Origin: Anaeramoeba flamelloides | Lineage: Eukaryota; Metamonada; Anaeramoebidae | Direction of reading: 5' to 3' | NCBI GenBank assembly: GCA_027625915.1 | Contig: JANTQA010000006.1 | Location: forward strand, 1-64,000 | Length of the DNA: 64,000 bases | Part shown: positions 45,024 through 56,624 of the stretch, piece by piece | Layout: every line of letters starts with the position of its first letter | Position numbering within the stretch: the stretch's first letter is position 1 | Made by a program: the position numbers and the translations under genes | The notes under the pieces: generated by a model | What the model saw: the letters and a program-made list of their open reading frames with translations, nothing else | Database searches by the model: none | Told to the model about the DNA's origin: nothing

Positions 45024-45225
45024 AAGGATCTTAACATTAAGGCACTCCATATAAAAATTAGAGGAAGAGGAGGAAATAGAAAAAGAAGAACAGGTCCAGG
45101 ATGACAAGCAGCCATGTCTGCACTTGCTAGAGCTGGAATGTAAAATTAGAAGAATTGAAGATGTCACACCAATTCCAACCGACGGAACAAGAAAACATGG
45201 TGGTAGAAGAGGAAGAAGACTTTAA
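45024..45225 (+). pseudogene. RPS14: Ribosomal protein S14 (uS11) 3' fragment
   Basis: Encodes the C-terminal ~65 residues of cytosolic 40S protein S14/uS11. Visible blocks are [30 protein letters not shown], then [18 protein letters not shown] and GRRGRRL followed by TAA, matching the conserved family tail. Two lesions are visible: TGA after TGPG and a one-base insertion after ARAGM. The N-terminal two thirds are absent; upstream is homopolymer. No clear 3' poly-A run, so retroposition is not proven; segmental duplication is equally possible. It lies between gene 1 and LINE copy 4. The functional gene must be elsewhere. Confidence 0.9.
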
Positions 45226-45306
45226 CTGTTATAAATTTGTGATTTATTAAATTCACTTCTCTTTTTTTATTATTTTTTGAAGGGAGGAAATTAATTTCCT
45301 CCTACA

Positions 45307-45425
45307 GCCGTTAGGTTTTCTTTAGTTTTCTGTTTATTTCGAAAATCAATTGATTTTCAAAATAAAACAGAGAATTAAAAAAAAACCTAGGCACTCTACA
45401 GCACTCAACATCACTCTACGATATG
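45307..45425. repeat. Small foldback insertion (CCGTTAGG...CCTAGGCACTC)
   Basis: GCCGTTAGGTTTTC, a hairpin centred on ATCAATTGAT, then AACCTAGGCACTCTACAGCA and two more degenerate ACTC repeats. It sits at the same LINE position as the insertion in copy 1; copies 2 and 3 are uninterrupted there. Confidence 0.7.
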
Positions 45426-45591
45426 GCCCTGATTTCTAAATTTTTTTTTAGAAATTTTAATAAAGAATCATAATTTTCTTTATCATTAACTAATGACAAG
45501 ATAAATAATGAATCTTTATTTCTCAGAACATCAAAGATATTATTCTTTAGTAGTTTTTTTTTATTTGAATTAACTTTTTAATCAAAATTTT

Positions 45592-45840
45592 CGTTAGGTT
45601 TTTTTTATTTCTAAAATTAAAAAAAACCTAGAACACTCTCGTTAGGTTGTTTTTCAATTTAAAAGAATGGAGTAAAAACCATCAAAGAAGCTACTTAATT
45701 CCCTAAATAAAAAGAAAACTTAGAACACTCTTCAATTATTTCATTGGATGGGGAGTCTTTAGGTTGTTTTTAATTAAAGAAATAATCATAAATTTCAGAA
45801 ATTTTAGGTTTATTTCTGAAATTAAAAACAACCTAGACAC
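45592..45840. repeat. Three tandem small foldbacks
   Basis: 45,592-45,639, 45,640-45,730 and 45,757-45,840. Each begins (C)GTTAGGTT or TTTAGGTT and ends in AACCTAG or ACTTAG followed by ACACTC. Each is a hairpin for most of its length. Confidence 0.65.
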
Positions 45841-46028
45841 GAGTCCCATAAAAAATTATCAATATCTTCAATAATTTCTAAGTTAGAGTGATTTTTACAT
45901 AAATTATAAAATTTTTATTTTTATTTTTTTTTTATCATAAACATAAGAATATCTATTAAGATAATTTGTGAAATTTCTTAGTTTTAGAATAGAAGTTGAA
46001 CTTTCCCATTTTAAAATATTTTTTTGTA

Positions 46029-46372
46029 GTTAGGTTTTTTTTTTAATTTCTATGAAATATAAAGAAAATTACTTTAATTTTTATTTTTTATCTCTAATTA
46101 AAATAAAAACCACCGTTATGTTTTCTTGAATTTTCTGTTTATTTTGAAAATCAATAGATTTTCAGAATGAAACATAAAACTTCAAGAAAACCGAAATACT
46201 TGACAAAGATTCAAAAAAAATAAAATCATTGATTTTACTCAATTCTTTTGAATTATGGAAAAGCGCCGTTAGGTTTTTTTCAATTTTCGAAATAAAAAAA
46301 CAATTTAAGAAATTTTCTTTTTATTTCTGAAATTGAAAAAAACCTAGGCACTCTACGACACTTGGCGACACG
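46029..46372. repeat. Three further small foldbacks
   Basis: 46,029-46,112, 46,113-46,205 and 46,264-46,372. The last is the clearest: CGCCGTTAGGTTTTTTTC...GAAAAAAACCTAGGCACTC with arms of about 45 bp. Confidence 0.65.
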
Positions 46373-46756
46373 AAAGTGTTTATTGATATTATTATTTTAA
46401 CTTATAATTTTCAAATATTCTTGACATTTCCATCCAGAACTATTTATTAATAAATTTTGTCTAAAATCATTTAGATTTTTATTTAGTAATTTTTAGTTTT
46501 CTATTTCCCAATTAATATTTTCTTGATCTTTTTTTGAGAATTTTAATTTTTCTGAAATATGCTCAAAACCCAGAATTTCTAATTTTTTTTTTTGAGTTTA
46601 TATCTTCTTTTATAGATTGAAATTCTGAGTTGATCAATTTTTGCTTCAGTTTTATATATTATTCTTGGTGAATGTTTATGATAAATTTTTAAAAATTTTG
46701 TTACTTCTTTAAACTACTTTCGAAAAATAAGGGCCCAGTTTTTCAAATTATACTCA

Positions 46757-47265
<509 letters not shown>

Positions 47266-47452
47266 ATTTTTTTTTTTTTTTTTTTTTATTTATCCAAACA
47301 TCTATAGATTCATAATCTTTTTTGAGTCAAATGAAAAATAACTAATCCATAAAATAACTGACTGATACACATATAGATTTAAACATTTGTAATTTTAGAC
47401 CATTGCTTTGCTAAATTTTGTTGTTTAAAAATCATTTTTAATTTTTTTTAAG

Positions 47453-47671
47453 CTATTTTTGTGCTTTATTAAGTTTTTTTTTTTTGTTATGTTTCTCTTT
47501 TTCTAACCAAATACCTAAAGATTTTATTTTGGTTAATTGATTTGATTTTAAAGTTTTTTTTTTATTTGGATTCATTTCAAATTCTTGAATAATTTCATAA
47601 TTTCTTTCCAATGTTTTGTCTATTTCAGATATTGGACTTTCCATTACCAAAAGCAAATCATCTGCAATCAT
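47453..47671 (-). pseudogene. Reverse transcriptase fragment of LINE copy 4
   Basis: 72 codons with MIADDLLLVMESPIS (motif C, Tyr to Ile), NPNKKKTL and KSLGIWLEKEKHN, homologous to MYADDLILIMKGP and the following residues of copy 2. Upstream palm sequence continues in broken frames to about 48,000. Dead copy. Confidence 0.75.
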
Positions 47672-48196
47672 TTGAATATGTTTTAACTGAAGGTTGGATT
47701 TTTTTCAATTAAAAAAATGACTAAAAAATCTAAATAATAAAGTTGATAATGAATCTACTTGAAATAAACTCCTAATCCAACTTTTTTATTTAATGAATTT
47801 TTTAAGCCAGATTTTGATTTTTTCATTTTTTATATATTTATCTAAAGCATTACAAACTAAAATGTCACTAATTGAATGTAAACATTTTATAATATGAATT
47901 GTAACAACAAAGAATTCTATGTTTTTATATTCAGTTTTGAGTTTTTTTTTAATAAAAAAAGTAGATTTAAAACTAATAAGTTCCTATTATTATTTTTAAA
48001 TTCTAAAAAAAAATGAAGAAAATATTTTATCTTGTTGTTTTATTTGTTAGATTTGTAATAAGGATAGTTTTTTTTTTTTCAAGTAAATCATTATAAAGGA
48101 TTTAAGTTGAATATATAAATTAAATTATTTTCTGCGAAATAAACCCCTTTTCCCTAATAAAAAAAAAATTATATAACATGTTATAAATTCGATATA

Positions 48197-49897
48197 TCCC
48201 TTAGCACCCCAAATATACTAATTGTCTATAAAATATATTTTTTTTTATTTGAATTCTTATAGAAAGATTATAAGATTTAGAATTTATTAATAATTATCTT
48301 AGAAAGAAATGTGTGAAATTAAAAAAGGTATAGGAGTTTACAATAAAAAAATATCTTGGAAATTATTTTTGAAGATTTGAAAAATATTCTTAATTTTTAT
48401 GATTTCATTATTTTCAATAAGAAAATTGTCAAAAAAATTTTTTTGGTATTTTGTTTTTTTTGAAAAGTTTGTATAAATATCAAAAACCTTTAAGTTTCAA
48501 TGATTAAAACACATCATTCTTTACTGGAATTTATTTTGGGGTCCTTTCCACCCCAAAAGGACCTAAAATACTTTATTAAATAATTTATTCATCTCAGAAG
48601 ATATTTTCAAACCACATTGAAAAATTATTTTATCTCTTGATTACACTTCAACAAACAATATATATATATCTAATTTAAAATTATTGTTAGATACTAAAAA
48701 ATAATAATTAAAAAAAAAAAATATATTATTTTTTTTCCTTTTAAAATTTGATAATTTTTTTCAGTAAAAAAATTTACAATTTAAATTATTTGACCATCAG
48801 TTCGAGTCTGATAAACATGTGATTTTTTTTTTAATTTTTTTTTCAATTTCATATTTTTGAACTTTTTAAAATCTACACTTAGGATTAACAATATTAATCA
48901 ATAAGAGAACTTAAATTAAAAATTCCTTTTAAAGTTCTGGATTAATTTTGATTTACAAATCCAATTTTCACAAAAATTTTTTCAACTTTTTTGTCAAAAT
49001 ACAAAATTAAAAAAAAAAAAAAAAAAATTAATTTTTTTCTTAAATATAGGGATTACCTTATATCCCATTGTATAATATTTCAAAGTTGATTTCTATTTTT
49101 TAAATTGAGGGTTGATTATTTTGCCCGGTTGAGAAATTTTTATTAATATAATTTAAAATAATAAATCAAAATTATTTAAATATTTTTTTGTGTAATTTTT
49201 TTATATTAACCAAATTAGTGTTTTAGAAAAATATTCCTATTAAACTTTGAATTTTAACTCAACTAATAAATTCTATTTTCCTCTCAATTCAATATTCATT
49301 GGAATTTTGTATGAAAAAACAAAAAAAAATTCTCAATACAGTCAGTTTCACTTTTAAGGCACAAACTTTCAACGAAATTTAAGGCACAAAAAAAATTCCA
49401 AATTAAGGCACAATTTTTGGGGATATTTTTTTTCTCAATTTATTTTCCTAGAATCCGAATTTTTGTGCCTTAATTTGGAATTTTTTTTGTGCCTTAAATT
49501 TCGTTGAAAGTTTGTACCTTAAAAGTGAAACTGACTGTATATCTTTTTTTTTAATTTATTAGGCTTATCCGAAAATTAACAAAATTATTTAAAGACTATG
49601 AATAATAAATAAAAGATTTGAGTTTTAAATTAAAATAAAAATAATAAAATTTTTAATTTGAAAACTTCCAAAAAAAAATCAAATATAAAAAAAAATATGT
49701 GAAAATCTAACATTATTTTTTTTTTCAAGATCAAAAAAATATATAATTAGAGAACTTATTTATCTTTGATTTATTTCAACTTTTTATTAGAATTAAAATA
49801 TACGTTAAATATAATAAACATATTAACATTTCAATATCATTTTAAATATTTGATTTTTAACTTGAGAGATTTTAGGCAAATCTGGGGTGCTAAGGGA
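48197..49897. mobile_element. Element X2: DNA transposon with TATA target duplication
   Basis: 1,701 bp including one MITE, hence about 1.5 kb originally, the same size as X1. Ends TCCCTTAGCACCCC / GGGGTGCTAAGGGA, flanked by TATA. Left third matches X1 read on its minus strand (TTATCTTAGAAAGAAA; ACACATCATTCTTTACTG versus its inverse). Contains the same T-arm-like sequence CAGTTCGAGTCTGAT near 48,798. No coding region. Confidence 0.8.
49339..49537. mobile_element. MITE-1 copy 12 inside X2
   Basis: 199 bp, flanked by TA, arms intact; younger than X2. Confidence 0.93.
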
Positions 49898-50424
49898 TAT
49901 ATATATATATATATATGTCGCCATAACCAATATTAGTAATTTTTTTATTATTTATTTTATCAAAAGAAATTTATTATAATCATTCAAATTGATATTAATC
50001 GTGGTATTTGATAATCAATAAAACATAAAAGATATGTCATTGTTCATTGGTACCTTAGTTAAAATGATAATATAATTTCCTTTTTAATTTTGTTTTACAA
50101 AAAAAAAATTGTAGTCAATTTAATAATAACTAATAAATATCAATTTCTCATGATTTTCAATATAAATTTATCAAATAGATTATATTTTTTATTGTTAATT
50201 ATTGGATTTAGATGTGAATTTTTTTTCTTGAAAAATTAATCAAAATTTTTCTTAATAAAAACCTAAAATTAGTAATTATTTTATTCACAGTACTAATAAA
50301 AATAAATAAAATTTAAAATTTCCTTAAAAAAAAAAAAATTCAATGAAAAAAAAAACCTTTTGGGAATCTTTCAGGTATTTTATGTGTCAAAAGAAAAAAA
50401 TTTCCCAAATTTGTAAAAAAAAAA

Positions 50425-50600
50425 CCTTTTAAATTTCAAACTTCTACGAAATTTAAGGCACAAAAAAAAATCAAATTAAGGCACAAAATTCTGATTCTAG
50501 TAAAATAAATTGTAAAAAAAAAAAAAAATTATGTGCCTTAATTTGAGATTTTATTGTGCTTTAAATTTCGTTGAAAGTTTGTGTCTTAAAAGTAAACTTA
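50425..50600. mobile_element. MITE-1 copy 13, degraded
   Basis: Recognisable by ACGAAATTTAAGGCACAA, TTGTGCCTTAATTTGAGA-like sequence and TTTCGTTGAAAGTTTGTG. Both terminal repeats are eroded. Confidence 0.8.
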
Positions 50601-51249
50601 ATTATTTTCATATTTTTACTAATTATGTTATAACAAGAGTGTATTTATGTAGGATTCTTTTTTCTAGTTTATCTAAAACTAATAAAATAATGAAAATCAT
50701 GACATTAAAGTCTAAAAAAAATTAAAAAAAATGTTTGTAATAACTATTTCAATTTTCTTTGACATTGGAGCCTAAAATTAGTACTTTTAATTGTATAATT
50801 ATAATGAAATGATTCTATTTTTTGAAAGTTTAATCGGTTACTATACGAGTTTAAATAGTTTTAAACAAAATAATTCAATTTTTTTTAATAAATTCATGAT
50901 CAATAGTTTTTTTTTATTTAAAAAAAAAATTTGTTTTTTTGATTAATTATTTTTTTTTTGATTGAATTTTTTTTTTTTGATTGATCAAATCAAAATTTTT
51001 AAAATGTACAATATTTTGCTACTGTATTTTTTTGGCCATTTTATAAGAATAAAAAGTTGGTAAAATTTTATGATTTTTCTGCAAATGAAGTTACATTCAT
51101 TTTTTTTTTTTTTCACAACTCTTATGACTAATTTACAAATTTTATCAACAATTGCAGTTAATCAACTTTCAAATTATACAAGAAAAAGGAAAAAATTAAT
51201 GTATCCAAAAAAAACACTCTAAAAAATTAAAAAGAAAAGAAAAAAAATC

Positions 51250-52830
51250 ATCTTTAAAAATAAAAGAAAAAAGTTTAATTTATGGAATCAAAACAATTCT
51301 AATTTCCACATATTACCTGAAAATATTCTTAAAAAGTTAAATAAAGAGGGTTGGAAAGACACTACAGAACAAAATAAAATTAATTCTAAAAAACATATTT
51401 TTGGTAAAACAAAACTTATTACTGAAAAACTTAATTCAGTAAAGGATTGTTTCTTATCATTATTTAATAAACAGTTAATTGATAAATTATTAAATATTTT
51501 GAATACACAATTGAAAATTATTGAAAAAAAATCAAAAAAAAAACCAGAAAATATAAAATAAATTACAAACCATTTAGAAAACAAGAATTATTAAATTTTA
51601 TTTCGATATTTATTGAGATGCAATTATGTCCCCAACCCAATTTAAGGTGCTATTGGGAAAAAAATACTTTATTGTTTGGAAATCAATTTATTCAAAAAAA
51701 ATTTAGCTCGAGATAGATTTTTACAACTTCATAATTGTTGGAGATTTTCAAAGAAAAAATCTTTTAAATCTATATTAAAACAAATGGAAAAAAATTTTTC
51801 AAAATTCATGGGATCCTGGTTCAAAAAACGTTGTAGATGAAATGATGGTAAAATTCCGTGGTAGATGTAAATATAACGTTACTATACCAAAAAAACCCAT
51901 ACCAAAAGGTTTAAAATTAAATTCAATTACAGATGAAAGTTCTTATATATATGGAATTGAATTATTTAAAAAATCGAAAAAAAAAACTAATCAAGAAATA
52001 ATCATTAAATTAGTTAAAAAATTACCATTAGATAAACACCCACCATATTATTTTCATATTTATACAGATTCATATTTAGGTTCAATAAAAAACTTCTTTA
52101 GAATTAGTTAAATTAAAGATTAGAACTACATTTTTAACTCAAAAAAACAGACCCTCTTTTTTATTTGGTAATGGATTACAAACTAAATTACAATTAAACC
52201 AATGGAGAACTTTTTCAAAAATATTTTTATAATAAAATGGTTAATGTAACATGTTATAGAGATGAAAAGAAAATTGGTTCATCTTATGTAAATCTAATAA
52301 CAGATTCAGAAGATGACCATTCACATGAATTTTTACCAAAAAAGATACAATTACAATTAATGAGAAAACAAGTAAAAAAAAAGAAAATACAAAATAAAAT
52401 AAAAATAAAACCATGGTGTGTTGTAGATTATATTAATAATATGAACTATATAGATAGAGCCAACCAAAATAAAAATTCTTATAGTTTTAATCATAAAAAC
52501 CAATCTTGGAAAAGATGTTTATTATATCATTACTTTAATATTTTGATTCATAACACACAAATAATTTATAATTCAAATAAAAATTCAAATAAAAAAACTG
52601 ACAAAATTGAAATTTTTAACAATTTTAACTACTCAAATTTCATCTGTTAAAACTCCAAAGTTTGATAAAAAACATAAATTAGTTGGAAAATATAAAAAGA
52701 AAAAATTGTTATTTTTGTCAAAGATTTTTAGAAAAAAAATCCAGTACAACTAAATTCTGTATGAATTGTAATTTATCATTTCATAAGAAATGTTTTTTAT
52801 CGGGTATATATTTTTATATAAATTTTAATT
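51250..52830 (+). pseudogene. piggyBac-like transposase
   Basis: Cut-and-paste DDD transposase remnant. Plus-strand blocks in order: N-terminal part with KDCFLSLFNKQLIDKLLN (about 51,440); ARDRFLQLHNCWRFSKKK (about 51,715); VVDEMMVKFRGRCKYNV with the first catalytic Asp, then PKKPIPKGLKL (51,830-51,925); HIYTDSYLGSIK with the second Asp (about 52,060); NVTCYRDEKKIGSSYVNL (52,240); KPWCVVDYINNMNYIDRANQ with the third Asp (about 52,410-52,465); SWKRCLLYHYFNILIHN; and a C-terminal Cys-rich domain CYFCQRFL...CMNCNLSFHKKC (52,707-52,795). Domain order and motifs match the family well. Longest frames are 51,842-52,111 and 52,237-52,650. Stops and frame changes separate the blocks, so it is inactive. 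Confidence 0.85.
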
Positions 52831-53049
52831 TTTATATAAATTTTAATTTTTATTACAAAAATTTTAGCTTTTATTTATTATTTCTTCAATAAATAATAAA
52901 ACTTTCTTTTTTTTTTTCATATTTTATTGTTAATATTGAATTATTTAAAATTATTGAATTTAAAAATTTTATTAAGTCGAATTCGATCAATTTTTTTGTA
53001 TTTAAAAATTTACTACCTTTCAGGCTGTGGCGGCATATATATATAATTT

Positions 53050-53206
53050 TAGTTTTTTGAGATCTACAAAAAAATTCAAACGAGATCGAAAAATCTATAT
53101 AGCCCTGCCCCTCTATGTCATATCAAAATTTGTTTTACTCTGAGAGTAGAAAAAAAATTGGGTAAAAATTTAAAAATAGGAGTGATCGATTTCGTCCTCT
53201 AAGGGA
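53050..53206. mobile_element. Right end of a TATA-flanked element
   Basis: Ends GATCGATTTCGTCCTCTAAGGGA then TATA. About 150 bp match the end at 55,560-55,706 (CTCTGAGAGTA...; GGTAAAAATTTAAAAAT). The terminal TAAGGGA is shared with X1 and X2. Left end not found. Confidence 0.5.
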
Positions 53207-53499
53207 TATAGTTAATCCTGATATCAACTCTTCCCTGATGACTGTTCTTTTCTTTATTACTAATTTGATAGTTAATGATGAATTAGAAAAAATAATTAAT
53301 ATGTTCAATTTTTTTTGGGCAAATTTGAATGAAACAGTTTATTTATATATTATTATATTTGAACATTTTTTAATTTTAAACCTATTTGATAATTTATGTT
53401 AACAAAAAATAATTTTTTATTTTTGTGAAGTTTTTTGTGAAATTTAATTTTTTGTGTGAAAAAGTTGTTATTTTTGGTGTGAAAGGTTGATTTGAAAAT

Positions 53500-53600
53500 G
53501 CTGTGCTTAAATTGGGAAATAATATTTGTGTTTTAATTTGGGATTTTTTTGTGCCTTAAATTACTAAAAAAAGTTTGTGCCTTAAAAGTGAAATCGACTG
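53500..53600. mobile_element. MITE-1 copy 14, half element
   Basis: Right arm with GTGCCTTAAATTACT and CCTTAAAAGTGAAATCGACTG followed by TA. The left arm is too diverged to place. Confidence 0.7.
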
Positions 53601-53814
53601 TACAAAATCTTGTTCTCTCAACAATCGCAAAAAAACTCCATTTTTTAAGATATTTTTACAAAAAATCCGACCAGTGTTGTAAAAACCTGTATAATGAGAA
53701 AAAAAGTAATCACGGGATGATTATTTAAAAATATACAAACTTTAAAACTGATTTAAAAAAAATCAACTTTGTTACCAATTGAGCGCATGGAATGATCAGT
53801 TTATATTTTGTATA

Positions 53815-54011
53815 CAGTCAGTTTCACTTTTAAGACACAAACTTTCTACGAAATTTAAGGCACAAAAAAAATCTCAAATTAAGGCACAAAATTCAAATTT
53901 TAGTAAAATAATTTGAGAAAATTAAAATTCCAAAAAATTGTGCCTTAATTTGAGATTTTTTTGTGCCTTAAATTTCGTAGAAAGTTTGTGTCTTAAAAGT
54001 GAAACTGACTG
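53815..54011. mobile_element. MITE-1 copy 15
   Basis: 197 bp, TA-flanked. Both arms carry TTTCTACG/CGTAGAAA where most copies have TTTCAACG/CGTTGAAA, a matched change. Confidence 0.93.
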
Positions 54012-54101
54012 TACAAAAAACCCAAATCTAACAAAATTAAACCAAAACAAACAAAACAATATCCGCATGCCCACACAAAACAATATCATACGATCCATAT
54101 A

Positions 54102-54300
54102 CAGTCAATTTCATCTTTAAGGAACAAACTTTCAACGAAATTTAAGACACAAAAAACTCTCACATTTAAATCCAAAATTGGGAATTTATTTTTATTTGCA
54201 AATTATTTTAAAATAAATCTGAATTTTGTACCTTAATTTGAGATATTTGAAATTTCTAAAATTATTTTGAAAGTTTATACCTGAAAAGTGGAACTTACTG
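54102..54300. mobile_element. MITE-1 copy 16, older
   Basis: 199 bp, TA-flanked, with many substitutions in both arms. Confidence 0.85.
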
Positions 54301-54353
54301 TATATGTTATTATATAATCACGATATTTTAATTAAAAAAATATCTCTTAAACT

Positions 54354-54397
54354 CATTTCTACGTTAGTAGAAATGATAGGCCATCTTTAGATGGCCT
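54354..54397 (-). repeat. A twin hairpin, copy A10 (inverted, isolated)
   Basis: On the minus strand AGGCCATC-TAAA-GATGGCCT then TTTCTAC-TAAC-GTAGAAA. The minus-strand upstream side (54,400-54,540) is not clearly the C-poor tract, so this copy is separated from its usual context by more than 13 kb from the array. Confidence 0.8.
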
Positions 54398-54744
54398 GAT
54401 GAATAACCATTTAATGAACAGTAGCTAATTACTCCCAATATTTACTTATCATACTAATATTACGAAACTACGATAATGTAACAAACATCTATATAACCAA
54501 ACTCAAAGTAAACTTTAAATTTTATTACTTACTATCAAACAAGCCTATGATCGCAAAATTTATAATTTTTTTAACATTATATTCGTATATAATGGGTACA
54601 ATAAAATGAATAAGCAAATAAACTATCAATAATTTGAAAATAAACCTATAATATATTTTTTTATATAAAAATTTACAATAATTCAACCACAAATTTAAGC
54701 TCATGAAAAATTCAAAAATTACACAATTTACAAAATTATTGTTA

Positions 54745-54940
54745 CAGTCAGTTTCACTTTTAAGGCACAAACTTTCTACGAAATTTAAGGCACAAAAAAA
54801 TCTCAAATTAATGCACAAAATTTGGAATTTTTTTTTTTACAATTTATTTTTACTAGAATTTGAATTTTGTTCCTTAATTTGAGATTTTTTTGTGCTAAAA
54901 ATTTCGTTGATAGTTTGTGCCTTAAAAGCGGAACTGACTG
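54745..54940. mobile_element. MITE-1 copy 17
   Basis: 196 bp, TA-flanked, with a few private substitutions (TTTCTACG on the left only). Confidence 0.92.
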
Positions 54941-55042
54941 TAGAAAAATACATTTAAATTTGAAATAATAACAGATAAATAGTTTAATCATAAAGTGGTG
55001 GATAATAACACCATAAGAATCATCAAAGTTATCAAAACAGAT

Positions 55043-55235
55043 TGTGGGTTTCGGGCCGTACGCGCTTCGCGCGCCCGCTTTAAAACCACCCAATTCTTTT
55101 GGTAAAATTAATAATTAAAATTTCGTCATGGGTGGGTACAAATTTGGGGTTGACAAAGAGGAAATTTTAATAATAAATATTATCAAAAGAATTGGGTGGA
55201 TTTGGGATTGGCGTGCGAAGTGCGTGCACCCTAAA
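55043..55235. repeat. GC-rich foldback element
   Basis: Inverted arms 55,043-55,103 and 55,183-55,235. CCACCCAATTCTTTTG pairs exactly with CAAAAGAATTGGGTGG. Outer parts are GTACGCGCTTCGCGCGCC and, inverted, GCACGCACTTCGCACGCC. It stands out as the only strongly CpG-rich sequence in the window. Confidence 0.75.
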
Positions 55236-55379
55236 ATACCAAATATTTTTGATAACATTAATAATAATAATTTTTTCAATCTCCACCCCCTTCCGGTATG
55301 ACTGAATTCCTTAAAGATAAATCAAAGAGTAAATTTTAGTAATTGTTAATTTTTTTATAATTTTAGATTTTTTCTATAT

Positions 55380-55706
55380 TTTTTTACAAAATTGAATCAT
55401 TATAAGTAATATACAAGAGGCATAATCCAGAAAATATCACTTGAGGTAACTATCACTTAAAAATTAAAAAATCAAATTTTTTCAAAAAAAATTCAAAATT
55501 TTATAATTAATCATTAAATTAAACTCAAAAATAATTATAAAAAAATTAAAATTTTCGCGATCTACTGTTTTTTTTGGAAAAGATAGAAAAAATTATATAT
55601 GCCCCCCCGCGCTAGGTTATATCAATAATTGTCACACTCTCAGAGTAAAAAAATTTTAGGATAAAAATTCAAAAATCAGAGTGGGTCGATATTGTCCTTA
55701 AAGGGA
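55380..55706. mobile_element. Right part of a second TATA-flanked element
   Basis: Ends GTCCTTAAAGGGA|TATA and aligns with 53,050-53,206. Left end unclear. No coding region. Confidence 0.45.
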
Positions 55707-55726
55707 TATAAAAACACTTTTGGATT

Positions 55727-56103
55727 TTTGAAATTTTTGAAATTTCATTATTTGAGACTAGGGACAAAAGAATAATGTTAGTGTGTTGTATCTTTGAAAT
55801 AAACAATTTTTTATAATACAATATTCAACTAGGTTCAGTATCTTAAGAATTTTCATTTTTACATTTTTGAAAATTTTGAAAATTTTGAAAACATGTTTTG
55901 TCCATATATATAAAAACACATTTTTGAAATTTTGAAATTTTTGAAAATTCATTATTTGAGACTAGGGACAAAAGAATAATGTTAGTGTGTTGAGTCTTTA
56001 AAAGAAACAATGTTTTATAATATAATATTTGACTAGGTTCAGTATCTTAAGAATTTTCATTTTAACATTTTTGAAAAATTTGAAAACATGTTTTGACCAT
56101 ATA
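55727..56103 (+). repeat. Tandem duplication, about 190 bp x 2
   Basis: Two direct copies, 55,741-55,915 and 55,937-56,103, share TTTGAGACTAGGGACAAAAG, AATAATGTTAGTGTGTTG and ACTAGGTTCAGTATCTTAAG with about 90% identity by eye. The second copy is ended by MITE copy 18. Confidence 0.85.
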
Positions 56104-56300
56104 CAGTCAGTTTCACTTTTAAGGCACAAACTTTCAACGAAATTTTGGACACAAAAAAAATCTCAAATTAAAGCACAAAATTCAGCTTCTAGTAAAATAA
56201 ATTGTAAAAATTAAAATTCCAAATTTTGTGCCTTAATTTGAGATTTTTTTTGTGCCTTAAATTTCGTTGAAAGTTTGTACCTTAAAAGTGAAACTGACTG
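56104..56300. mobile_element. MITE-1 copy 18
   Basis: 197 bp, TA-flanked, inserted at the end of the second tandem copy; the first copy shows the empty site (CCATATATAAAAAC). Confidence 0.94.
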
Positions 56301-56367
56301 TACATGTAGTATTCACAATAAATTTTCAATTTTTAGTCTTATTTGAGTCGATATAACTAACATTAAT

Positions 56368-56421
56368 ATTAAGATTCCGTACCCACAGTATACATATCGA
56401 AGAAGTGGTGTACGGAATCTT
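56368..56421. repeat. Short perfect-stem hairpin
   Basis: AAGATTCCGTAC-CCAC ... GTGGTGTACGGAATCTT, arms of about 18 bp around a loop of about 18 nt. No family recognised. Confidence 0.7.
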
Positions 56422-56428
56422 GATACTA

Positions 56429-56624
56429 CAGTCAGTTTCACTTTTAAGGCACAAACATTCAACGAAATTTAAGGCACAAAAAAATCTCAAATTAAGGCAC
56501 AAAATTTGGAATTTTTTTTTTTACAATTTATTTTACTAGAATCCGAATTTTGTGCTTTAATTTGAGATTTTTTTTGTGCCTTAAATTTCGTAGAAAGTTT
56601 GTGCCTTAAAAGTGAAACTGACTG
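56429..56624. mobile_element. MITE-1 copy 19
   Basis: 196 bp, TA-flanked, 8 bases after the short hairpin. Confidence 0.94.

Larger units (their letters stand above)
49917..53034 (+). mobile_element. piggyBac-like transposon (decayed)
   Basis: About 3.1 kb around a piggyBac-type transposase. Candidate inverted ends are GTCGCCATAACC (49,917-49,928) and GGCTGTGGCGGC (53,023-53,034), which pair except for three transitions and are followed inward by TAGTAA-T runs. Both ends abut (TA)n, so the target duplication cannot be read. A second possible right boundary is the TAAGGGA|TATA end at 53,206. Contains a degraded MITE-1. Confidence 0.6.

Noticed and set aside
48785-48815. Functional tRNA in X2
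   Set aside because: Only a T-arm/B-box is present; no A box, no pairing acceptor stem.
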